Below are positions 57,223 to 64,000 of a stretch of 64,000 nucleotides of DNA, piece after piece. The first letter of the stretch is position 1; each line of letters starts with the position of its first letter. The notes below the pieces were generated by a model. It saw only the letters and a program-made list of their open reading frames with translations. It searched no databases and was not told where the DNA came from. Source of the stretch: Protaetiibacter larvae (GTDB lineage Bacteria; Actinomycetota; Actinomycetes; Actinomycetales; Microbacteriaceae); the NCBI RefSeq assembly GCF_008365275.1, contig NZ_CP043504.1, positions 2,356,001-2,420,000 on the forward strand, in the 5' to 3' direction. The position numbers and the translations under genes are program-made.

Positions 57223-57264
57223 GGTGCCGAGCGTAGCGTCAGCGGCTGACGCCGGGGGGTGGCC

Positions 57265-58128
57265 TCAGGATGTCGCGCCGTAGTCGTAGAACCCCTTGCC
57301 GGTGGCCACGCCGAGGCGCCCCTGGTCGATGTAGTTCTCCTTGAGCCAGGCGGCGATCTTCTGCGACTTCTCGTCGCCGTGAACCATGATGTTGTAGGGC
57401 GTGTTGAGGCCGATGACGTCGAAGATCTGGAACGGTCCGAGCGGGGCGCCCGTGCCGATCCGCCAGACCTTGTCGACGTCGGCCGGCTCGGAGTAGCCGA
57501 AGGCGGCGAGCTCGGCGGCGGAGTGCAGCAAGGGCACGAGCAGCGAGTTCAGCACGTATCCGGCCTTCTCCTTGCGGATCGGGATCGGGACCATGCCGAT
57601 CCTCGCGGCGAAGTCGACGACCGTGTCGAAGACGGCCGGATCGGTGTCGGGGGTGCCCATGATCTCCGCGGTGTTGAACACCCACACGCGGTTTGCGAAA
57701 TGCAGGGCGAGGAAGCGGTCCGGGCGGCCGGTGGCGTCCTTGATGGCGCTCGGCAGGAGCGTCGAGGAGTTGGTGGCGAAGATCGTCTTCTCGGGGGCGA
57801 GGGCGGCGAGCTTCTCGTAGGTGGAGCGTTTGAGCTCGAGCACCTCGGGGACCGCCTCGATCACGAGGTCGGCGTCGGCGACCGCGTCGGCGAGGTCGGT
57901 GGTGGTGCGGATGCGAGCGAGCGCGGCGTCCGCCGCGCCGTCGGCGGCGCCGGGGACTTCGGCCGCGTAGGTGGCGGCGAGGCCCGCGAAACGCTGCCGG
58001 GCGGCGGCGAGCGCCTCGTCGGTGATGTCGTAGGCGGTCACCTCGATGCCGTGGAAGGCGGTCTGGAAGGCGATCTGCGAACCGAGCACTCCGGTTCCGA
58101 GCACGGTGACCTTGGCGATGTCGTTCAT
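57265..58128 (-). CDS. 3-Hydroxyacyl-CoA dehydrogenase
   Basis: This 287-residue protein has VTVLGTGVLGSQIAFQTAF (NAD-binding), IFATNSSTLLPS, HFANRVW and the C-terminal helical domain with KEKAGYVLNSLLVPLL. It oxidises 3-hydroxyacyl-CoA. It lies between dprA and the phosphodiesterase gene on the same strand; this lipid gene is not part of the usual dprA neighbourhood. Confidence 0.93.
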   Translation of the reverse strand: MNDIAKVTVLGTGVLGSQIAFQTAFHGIEVTAYDITDEALAAARQRFAGLAATYAAEVPGAADGAADAALARIRTTTDLADAVADADLVIEAVPEVLELKRSTYEKLAALAPEKTIFATNSSTLLPSAIKDATGRPDRFLALHFANRVWVFNTAEIMGTPDTDPAVFDTVVDFAARIGMVPIPIRKEKAGYVLNSLLVPLLHSAAELAAFGYSEPADVDKVWRIGTGAPLGPFQIFDVIGLNTPYNIMVHGDEKSQKIAAWLKENYIDQGRLGVATGKGFYDYGATS

Positions 58129-58159
58129 GTGCCGAGCGTATCCGCGCCGCCCCGCGGAA

Positions 58160-59428
58160 TCACCCCGTCTTCTCGTGAACGCGCACCCAACCGCCGCCGC
58201 GTTCGGCGACGGCCCCCTCGAGTGCCAGCACCCCGAGTTCGGCCCGCACCCGGTCGAGGGCGAGCCCCGAGAGCAGCGCGATCCGGTCGACGGATCGCGC
58301 GCTGCGGAGGGAGAGGGCGTCGAGCAGGCGGATGCGGGTGCCGCCCGGGTCGGCGGGCCGGCGCCGACCGGAGGCCTCCACCTGCTCGACGGCCGCTCCC
58401 TCCGCGTTCGCCGTCGCCGGCTCGACCTCGAGGGGCACGAGTTCGGCGACCTCGTCGGCGGTCGTCACGCAGACGGCGTCGTACTCGCGCAGCAGCCGGT
58501 GGCACCCCGCCGATGCGGAACTCGTCACGGGACCCGGCACCGCGCCGAGCGGTCGTCCGAGCGCCGCCGCATGCCCGGCCGTGTTGAGCGAGCCCGAGCG
58601 CGCCCCGGCCTCGACGACCACCGTCGCGATGCTGCTCGCCGCGATGAGCCGGTTGCGCATGAGGAAACGCCATTTCGTGGGTGCGACCCCGCAGGGCACT
58701 TCGGAGACGACCGCGCCGCTCGCCACGATCCGGGCGAGCAGCGCCTCATGCCCGGCCGGGTAGAAGCGGTCGAGGCCGCCCGCGAGGAAGGCGACGGTGG
58801 TGCCCCGGCTGGCGAGCGCGGCGCGGTGCGCGGCGCCGTCGATGCCGTAGGCGGCGCCCGACACGATCGCGTAGCCGCGATCCACGAGCCCGGCGGACAG
58901 CTCGACGGCGACGTGCTCCCCGTAGCCGGTCGCGGCGCGCGCACCGACGATGGCGATGGCCCGATCCAGCTCCCCGAGCGCCTCGCGGTTCCCCCGCGTC
59001 CACAGCGCATTCGGCGCGTGCGGTCCGAGGTCCGCGAGACCACGCGGCCACTCGGGGTCGCCGGGCACGATGAGGCTCGCGCCGAAGCGCGCCGCCTGCC
59101 GGAACGCGAGCAGGGCCGCCGCCTTCGAGATGCGCGGCGTCCAGCGGGCGACGGCCTCCGCGAGCTCGGTGTCGTCGACCTCGACACCCCGCTCGACGAT
59201 CGCGGCGCGCAGGAGGCCACCGGAATGATCGTCGATGAGGCGTGCGAGGGAGGTCTCGGCCCCGAGCGCCTCGATCACGGCCGTCGCGTGCCGGTCGCCC
59301 GGCTCGGCGATGCCGCTCCAGGTGCCGCGCGCGAACCGCTCCGCGACCGCATCGCGGTCGTGGTCCGGTGCCGTCACCGCACGAACGAGGGTCGCGACCG
59401 TCGAGGTCGCGATGCCGAGGATCGTCAT
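58160..59428 (-). CDS. dprA: DNA processing protein DprA
   Basis: This 422-residue protein has the Rossmann DprA core with LIVPGDPEWP, AIVGARAATGYGEHVA, YAIVSGAAYGIDGAAH and GPVTSSASAGCHRLLRE. A C-terminal winged-helix-like region follows. It loads RecA on incoming single-stranded DNA. ATG 59428 overlaps the comM stop (ATGA), so translation is coupled even though comM is interrupted. Confidence 0.94.
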   Translation of the reverse strand: MTILGIATSTVATLVRAVTAPDHDRDAVAERFARGTWSGIAEPGDRHATAVIEALGAETSLARLIDDHSGGLLRAAIVERGVEVDDTELAEAVARWTPRISKAAALLAFRQAARFGASLIVPGDPEWPRGLADLGPHAPNALWTRGNREALGELDRAIAIVGARAATGYGEHVAVELSAGLVDRGYAIVSGAAYGIDGAAHRAALASRGTTVAFLAGGLDRFYPAGHEALLARIVASGAVVSEVPCGVAPTKWRFLMRNRLIAASSIATVVVEAGARSGSLNTAGHAAALGRPLGAVPGPVTSSASAGCHRLLREYDAVCVTTADEVAELVPLEVEPATANAEGAAVEQVEASGRRRPADPGGTRIRLLDALSLRSARSVDRIALLSGLALDRVRAELGVLALEGAVAERGGGWVRVHEKTG

Positions 59429-60066
59429 ACCGCCGCCTTCCGCAGGTACAGAGCCCGACCGAGCTGGTCGAGGCCGGGTCGTTCGACCCCGTCGAGGTCG
59501 GCGAGGGTCCACGCGAGCCTCAGCACCCGGTCGTAGCCGCGCATCGTGAGGGCCCCGCGCTCGAGCGCCCGGTCGAGAGCGGAGGTCGATCCGGACGCGG
59601 GCGCGCCGTCCCGGCGAAGCCAGCCGCCGGGCGCGTGGGCGTTGAGTCGCCACGGCTGGTCCGCGAGCCGCCGCGCGGCGCGGTCCCGCGCCTCGACCAC
59701 CCGCGCCCGCGCCGCCGCGCTCGTCGTGACGGGCGCCTGGGTCGAGAGCCGCAACTGCGCGGCCGTGACCCGGGGGACGTCGAGCTGGATGTCGACGCGG
59801 TCGAGCAGGGGCCCCGACATCCGCCCGAGATACCGGCGGCGGGCGAAGGGGCTGCAACTGCACTCGGCGTCGCGCACGCCCGCATTGCCGCATGGGCACG
59901 GGTTCGCGGCGAGCACGAGCTGGAATCGGGCGGGGAAGCTCGCGGTGGCCGCCGCGCGGGAGATCGTGATGACCCCCGACTCGAGCGGTTGACGCAGCGC
60001 ATCCAGAGCGGACGGCGCGAACTCGGGTGCCTCACCGAGGAACACCAAAAAGCGCCTTTGCCTGTC
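59425..60066 (-). pseudogene. comM: comM (yifB) 3' fragment, interrupted by the mobile element
   Basis: The frame is the C-terminal ~210 residues of ComM, a Mg-chelatase-like AAA protein usually about 510 residues. It begins in the Walker B region: VFLGEAPEF stands where FLDEAPEF is normal, so the Asp is lost. The rest is normal: DALRQPLESG, LVLAANPCPCGN, LDRVDIQLDVP. Upstream the frame ends at a TGA at 60067-60069. The 5' part of the gene is absent from this side. The foreign element starts here, so insertion into comM is the natural reading. Confidence 0.85.
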
Positions 60067-60302
60067 TCAGGGCCGCGACGCTCTCGCGACGCTTCCGCGA
60101 CGCTGGTGCGACGCTGAGGCTATACTGAGCGTCGCGGCCAAAAGCCAATGATTACTTGCCCTCCGGGCTCGTTGCGACGCTGCGACGCTCCCATGGACAC
60201 CTTTGCAGTATGGACACCAGTTTTGGCTCCCACCAAGACGCCGGCCACCTCGGCCTGCTGATCCACCCCGTTGCGCATCTCCGCGCAGATCGGAACCCAT
60301 CA
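60046..60302. mobile_element. Left end of phage/satellite element with 8-bp repeat array
   Basis: The leftmost non-coding part of the foreign element lies just past the comM break. It contains GCGACGCT four times at 60075, 60086, 60097 and 60108 (11-bp period), an inverted copy at 60128-60135, and two more direct copies at 60174 and 60182. TATACT at 60121-60126 lies among them, and a less GC-rich stretch at 60136-60160 follows. The array may be an origin bound by the encoded replication ATPase, or operators of a promoter. Confidence 0.75.
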
Positions 60303-60799
60303 TGGCAACACCCCTGGAGCCCCGCCCCTACCTCGCCATCCACCTCGTGACCGTGGCGCCTGACGGCCTCCGCGACCTGCACGTGCGGGTCGCCACCCGT
60401 ACCTCTGGCGTCGTCGTCAAGCGTCTGAACGCTGGCGAGTCACACCAGCCCCTCCTCCCCTGGCTCGAGTCGGCTCAGCTGCAGCTGCCCCACTCGTTCC
60501 AGTCCTACCGGCTCGCCTGGGGCGTCGGTGCTGGCGAGCACGCCACCGCGCTCGTCTTCGGCCACGACCCTCTTGCCGACGGCGGCTCGTTCGATGATGA
60601 GCACGGCTACTCCGGTCCGGTCGGCGGCGTCCGCGATGACGTCCTCCTCGGCGCTGACTATGAGACCCTGTGGGGCTCGGACGGCGGCCCCGACTTCATC
60701 GACCACGCCGGCCAGCCTGTTCCCCGCGACCAGGTCAACCTCGTCGGCGTCTATCCGAACCTCCTGACCGCTGAGAACCGCGGGAAGGTGGTCAAGTGA
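60302..60799 (+). CDS. Element-encoded protein of unknown function
   Basis: This 165-residue protein begins MATPLEPRPYLAIHLVTVAPDGLRD. Its middle carries SYRLAWGVGAGEH and GHDPLADGGSFDDEHG, and its end NLLTAENRGKVVK. I do not recognise a family. It is the first gene after the repeat array and overlaps the replication ATPase gene by four bases (GTGA), so it is likely to be co-expressed and perhaps involved in replication. Confidence 0.7.
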   Translation: MATPLEPRPYLAIHLVTVAPDGLRDLHVRVATRTSGVVVKRLNAGESHQPLLPWLESAQLQLPHSFQSYRLAWGVGAGEHATALVFGHDPLADGGSFDDEHGYSGPVGGVRDDVLLGADYETLWGSDGGPDFIDHAGQPVPRDQVNLVGVYPNLLTAENRGKVVK

Positions 60800-62436
60800 G
60801 TGCCACGACCGACGCGCTGGACGCCTTGATCGCTGACTACGTCCTGATGGTGAACTCCGCGGGCGAGGGCTTCACGGTCCCGCGCGATCCCTCGGCTCCT
60901 CGGGTCGCGATGGCCGCCGACGCGCTCGTGAGCGACTTCCTCTACCGGCTCGATCGCGAGCACGGCATCGACGCCTACAGCCGCACGGACGCCGTTCGCT
61001 CGTGGCTCGACACCCGGCTCACGATCAGCACGGCGGGTCGCCTCCGCGTCCCGGTCGCCCTCCGCGCCCACCAGGTGGTGGATGACGACACCGGCGCTCC
61101 GCGTCTGCTCATCGACCTCGGGGACCCTGAGGTCGGGTTCTTCATCGACGTGCGCGCTGGTGGCTGGACCCTGTTCGACCCGCGGGTGCCCGGCGCCGAC
61201 GAGCGCTACCCGGTGGACGAGCGCCCGGTGTTCACGCGCCCCTCGACCGACTTCCGAGCCCTCCCGATCCCCCGCCGTGGCGAGGTCCGCGGCGAGGGGC
61301 GCGACTGGCTCCGTGGCGCGCTGAACCTGAGCGAGCGTGACTGGCGGCTCGTCTGGGGCTGGATGCTCACGGCCTACTTCTCGCAGTGGGACCGCCAGGG
61401 CCTCCTGTTCGTCGCGCCCACGAAGGTCGGCAAGACCCTCCGCGCCGGCATGGTCCTCCGCTTCATCCAGCCCTCGGACCCTCACGCCGACGGCATCGGG
61501 GCGGACTTCCCCGAGAGCCAGCGCGAGTGGGGCAGCCTGATCGCCGGCAACGCGGTCCTCGCGTTCGACGACGTGGAGCGGATCAGCGACAAGGCCCACG
61601 GCAACCTCAAGCGCATCGTCACGGGCGTCGCGTTCAAGACGCAGACCCTCTACAAGACGAGCGGCCTCACGGTCACCCGCGGCAAGCGCCCCCTTGTGCT
61701 CACCGCGTCGGGCACCCCGTCTGGGCTGCGCGACGACCTGCGCAACCGGCTCTGGCTGGTCGAGCCCACGGCCCCGCCTGTGGGCGACCGGCTGCGCTCG
61801 ACGTTCGAGCACATGGCCCCGGCGATCTTCGCGGACCTGCTGGACGACCTCGCTGACGCCCTGGCCCTCTACCTCCCCGCGGAGGGCGAGTTGGCTCGGC
61901 AGATCAGCGAGACCGGCGTGGGGGTCCGGCCCCTGGAGGTCACGGCCTTGTTCCGCGCGCTCGACCGCGCCCAGGGGCTCGACCCCTCGGCCGGCTTCGA
62001 GCAGGCTGCGCGTGACGCGCTCCAGGACTCGCTCATGGAGGCCGCGTCGGGCGATCGCTTCGCCTACACGGTGCGGGTGTTCCTCAGCGGCCACCCGGAC
62101 GGCGGCGTGCTGTCGAGCCAGGACCTCCTGGCTGGGCTGGCCGAGACCGCGCGCGAGCTCTTCCCTGACTCGCACCCCGAGCGCGAGGACTGGTTCCCGA
62201 AGGACGCGACTCGCATGGGCACGTTCTTCACGAAGAAGGCCGACAGCCTCAACGAAGCCGGCGTCTACCTCGCGAAGAGGATGCCCGACCGCAACACCCG
62301 CGGCTGGGCGTGGGAGCCGATCCCCGAGGACCTGCGCGTCTACGCGCCGACCGCGCCCGCGCCCGTCCGGCTGCCTGTTCGGACCTCGGACAGCGACCTC
62401 AGCGGCCCGGCCTTCCCCGACGAGCCCAAGGGCTAG
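60796..62436 (+). CDS. Replication ATPase / primase-helicase-like protein
   Basis: This 546-residue protein has an N-terminal region of about 190 residues and a central ATPase with Walker A LLFVAPTKVGKTLR, Walker B AVLAFDDVERI, and the segment GNLKRIVTGVAFKTQTLYKTSG with a following RGKRPLVLTASG, as in the primase-helicase ATPases of phages and satellites. The C-terminal helical region includes FPDSHPEREDWFP-like residues (LFPDSHPERED). It probably starts replication at the upstream repeats. GTG 60796 overlaps the preceding stop. Confidence 0.78.
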   Translation: MSATTDALDALIADYVLMVNSAGEGFTVPRDPSAPRVAMAADALVSDFLYRLDREHGIDAYSRTDAVRSWLDTRLTISTAGRLRVPVALRAHQVVDDDTGAPRLLIDLGDPEVGFFIDVRAGGWTLFDPRVPGADERYPVDERPVFTRPSTDFRALPIPRRGEVRGEGRDWLRGALNLSERDWRLVWGWMLTAYFSQWDRQGLLFVAPTKVGKTLRAGMVLRFIQPSDPHADGIGADFPESQREWGSLIAGNAVLAFDDVERISDKAHGNLKRIVTGVAFKTQTLYKTSGLTVTRGKRPLVLTASGTPSGLRDDLRNRLWLVEPTAPPVGDRLRSTFEHMAPAIFADLLDDLADALALYLPAEGELARQISETGVGVRPLEVTALFRALDRAQGLDPSAGFEQAARDALQDSLMEAASGDRFAYTVRVFLSGHPDGGVLSSQDLLAGLAETARELFPDSHPEREDWFPKDATRMGTFFTKKADSLNEAGVYLAKRMPDRNTRGWAWEPIPEDLRVYAPTAPAPVRLPVRTSDSDLSGPAFPDEPKG

Positions 62437-62621
62437 CCCCGCGCAACGTTTGCGCAACAGATGGTCCCGCGAGGCTCCCCGCGGCGCCGTCTGGCCCCGT
62501 AGTACCCGCCCCAGATGCGGTATATACCGGTGGGGAGAGAAAACGGCTCTCCCGCCTCACTGACGCCTCGGCCCTCGCTGGCCGGGGCGTTACTGTTTGC
62601 CTGCGCTACCTGAGGAGCCTC
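62437..62621. promoter_or_regulatory. Palindromic operator and hairpin before the late genes
   Basis: This non-coding stretch carries GCGCAA/TTGCGC (62441-62446 and 62450-62455), a perfect 12-bp palindrome CGGTATATACCG (62518-62529), and a hairpin GGGAGAG/CTCTCCC (62533-62539 with 62547-62553). The TATATA core is markedly AT-rich for this genome. The palindrome could bind a repressor or activator controlling the genes that follow; the hairpin may end transcription from upstream. Confidence 0.6.
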
Positions 62622-62885
62622 GTGCCTCGTCGCAACCGCCGCCGCCCCGCCGCCGATCCGGTCCAGTACACTCGCCTGCTCGCTGAACTCCGCGACGCCT
62701 GGGCCGTCCGCATGGGCGCGACCTGGCATGAGGTCCGCGCGGCCCGCCGGGCTGGCATCGAGCCCGGCACCCCTGCCTTCGGCAGGTTCCAGAGGGAGCA
62801 CCGGCGCACGCGCCAGGAGCGGGAGGCCTCGCGCCCCGTCTCGGTGGACGACGCTCGCTCCGTCCTCGCGGCGTACATCTCATGA
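62622..62885 (+). CDS. Small basic protein of unknown function
   Basis: This 87-residue protein starts at GTG 62622 with GAGGAG four bases before. It begins PRRNRRRPAADP and is rich in Arg; ELRDAWAVRMGATWHEVRAARRAG is a predicted helical region. It overlaps the HNH gene by four bases (ATGA). It may bind DNA, but no domain was recognised. Small terminase or regulator remain possible. Confidence 0.65.
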   Translation: MPRRNRRRPAADPVQYTRLLAELRDAWAVRMGATWHEVRAARRAGIEPGTPAFGRFQREHRRTRQEREASRPVSVDDARSVLAAYIS

Positions 62886-63253
62886 CAGCTGACTGGTGCC
62901 CCGTGGCGGGGTTCCCCGGCTACGAGGTCAACAGCCAGGGTCAAGTGCGCTCGCTCGATCGCATCGACAATCTGGGTCGCCCTCGCCGTGGGCGCTTGCT
63001 GAAGCCCCGGGACGCCAATCAGAAGGGCCACCTGTCTGTGGTGCTCTCACACGATGGGTTGCGCCAGACGGCTCGCGTCCATCGCCTCGTTGCTAGCGCG
63101 TTCATCCCGAACCCTCTGGGTTACCCGCTCGTCAGGCACCTCAACGGGAACCCCGCCGACAATCGCGCCGCCAACCTCGCTTGGGGTGACGTCGCGATGA
63201 ACTGGGCCGACGCGCGCCGACACGGGACGGCGCGCCGAGCCGCCGGCCATTAG
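62882..63253 (+). CDS. HNH endonuclease with NUMOD4 motif
   Basis: This 123-residue protein begins with WCPVAGFPGYEVNSQGQVRSL, the NUMOD4 motif, and has the HNH pattern VHRLVASAFIPNP and VRHLNGNPADNRAANLAW. HNH enzymes in phages and satellites take part in DNA packaging or are homing nucleases. It is directly upstream of the capsid gene (223 bases). Confidence 0.85.
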   Translation: MTADWCPVAGFPGYEVNSQGQVRSLDRIDNLGRPRRGRLLKPRDANQKGHLSVVLSHDGLRQTARVHRLVASAFIPNPLGYPLVRHLNGNPADNRAANLAWGDVAMNWADARRHGTARRAAGH

Positions 63254-63476
63254 ACCACCCGCGCCAGTCGCGGGTACATAGCGCTCGACCTCGGTCGGGT
63301 GCGCTCCGCCGCGTCCGCGGTGCCGAGGCCCAGGAGGGCAGAGCGCCGAGCACGGACACCGGTCGCTGCCAGCCAGTCCACCCGCAGGAGCGGGACCGGG
63401 CCGCTAGGCCGCAGTCGGGCAGGCACTTCCGGCGTCAGTCGACGCCACAAAGTGACCCTACCCATTGGAGTCAACC

Positions 63477-64000
63477 ATGGACACCAAGTCCACCCTTCGG
63501 GCGGAACTCTCCGCCCTCCAGATCAAGCTCTCCGCCGCGGTCGAGGCCGCGAAGTCGAGCGGTCGCGACCTCACTCCCAGCGAGGCGGATGCGATCGAGC
63601 GCGGCTCGGAGCGCGCGGTCGAAATCAAGGCCCAGCTGAACGCGATCGAGCGTGGCGAGAAGAACGCCGCTCTCATGGCGGGTGCGGGTGCCGGTGACTA
63701 CGGCTTCGACGCCGGCATCAACGGTCGCCAGCACGCTGAGCAGAGCCCGGCCGGCGCGAAGGGCTTCATCACCCCCGCGTCGATCAAGTCGATGACCTCG
63801 GCTGTCGCGGCTCGGGGCATCAAGGCGCTCGTCGCGGGTGGCTCGTCCACCACGGCGGTCGCTCTGGCAACCGACCCCATCCCGCTCGGTCAGCCGAACC
63901 TGGGCCTGCTCTCCCTCATCCCGACCAAGGTGCGGGAGACGCCCAACTACAAGTACCTGCGCCAGACGGTGCGGACCAACAACGCGGCCGTCGTGGCTGC
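63477..64000 (+). CDS. HK97-type major capsid protein, cut by window edge
   Basis: The 5' part (174 residues) begins MDTKSTLRAELSALQIKLSAAV with a helical delta-like scaffold region up to about residue 65. The capsid domain then begins with AGDYGFDAG, KGFITPASIKSM and STTAVALATDPIPL, and runs out of the window. TTGGAG is 7 bases before the ATG. No terminase, portal or protease gene lies between the HNH gene and this one. The chain's 3' end is missing. Confidence 0.82.
   Translation, partial: MDTKSTLRAELSALQIKLSAAVEAAKSSGRDLTPSEADAIERGSERAVEIKAQLNAIERGEKNAALMAGAGAGDYGFDAGINGRQHAEQSPAGAKGFITPASIKSMTSAVAARGIKALVAGGSSTTAVALATDPIPLGQPNLGLLSLIPTKVRETPNYKYLRQTVRTNNAAVVA

Noticed and set aside
60210-60350. 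46-residue frame MDTSFGSHQ... ahead of the first element gene
   Set aside because: No ribosome site, no recognisable domain, and it overlaps the better-supported gene at 60302; the ATGGACACC pair at 60193 and 60210 may be chance.
63254-63476. Open frames between the HNH and capsid genes
   Set aside because: All are Arg/Ala-rich shadows overlapping the capsid frame or lacking start signals; the 223-bp gap looks non-coding.

Overview
The window comes from a high-GC Gram-positive genome. The gene order comM-dprA-xerC-rpsB-tsf-pyrH-frr-cdsA, the GatCAB/LigA/MnmA/cysteine desulfurase block, the GlgE/GlgB/GlgX/GlgP glycogen set, frequent GTG starts and ATGA/GTGA overlaps all point to Actinomycetota, most likely a Microbacteriaceae member. 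No rRNA, tRNA or CRISPR array was seen.

Layout. 1-12.5 kb is a mixed, mostly small-gene region: a cut M23 peptidase beside a LacI-type palindrome, an acyltransferase-3, a methyltransferase, DUF202 pair, two nucleoside-diphosphate-sugar-epimerase-like proteins, a NYN/LOTUS protein, a desaturase remnant, YCII and GyrI-like proteins, and a Phd/RelE toxin-antitoxin pair with a probable leaderless promoter. 12.5-22.3 kb (minus strand) is a housekeeping block: cysteine desulfurase, mnmA, ligA, a DUF1023 hydrolase, gatC, gatA, gatB. 22.4-36.7 kb carries glycogen metabolism (glgX, glgP, glgE, glgB), and between glgP and glgE sits a minus-strand five-gene SipW-type signal-peptidase/secreted-protein operon (TasA/camelysin-like subunit, a second subunit, a ricin-lectin fusion, an LxxTG-anchored protein and the peptidase).

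36.7-47.1 kb has an atypical thioredoxin/TPR protein, a two-part membrane/lipoprotein-like protein, a very long DivIVA-type coiled coil, an AI-2E transporter, hydrolase, Na+/H+ antiporter, SLT transglycosylase and a DivIVA-motif protein. 47.1-60.06 kb is the conserved translation/cell-envelope block on the minus strand (comM fragment, dprA, 3-hydroxyacyl-CoA dehydrogenase, phosphodiesterase, xerC, rpsB, tsf, pyrH, DUF3097, frr, cdsA), interrupted by plus-strand genes for a cupin, a sortase-anchored beta-propeller, an M23 peptidase and a SHOCT protein.

At about 60.05 kb comM is cut inside its Mg-chelatase AAA domain and a foreign element begins. It runs to the window end: an array of 8-bp repeats with 11-bp spacing, an unknown gene, a Walker A/B replication ATPase, a palindromic operator and hairpin, a small basic protein, an HNH endonuclease and then directly an HK97-type major capsid protein. 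No terminase, portal, protease or integrase is seen before the capsid gene, so the element looks more like a capsid-encoding phage satellite (PICI-like) than a standard prophage, although its right part lies outside the window. This element, the SipW/lectin operon and a recurrent class of intergenic inverted 'word' repeats are the most interesting points.
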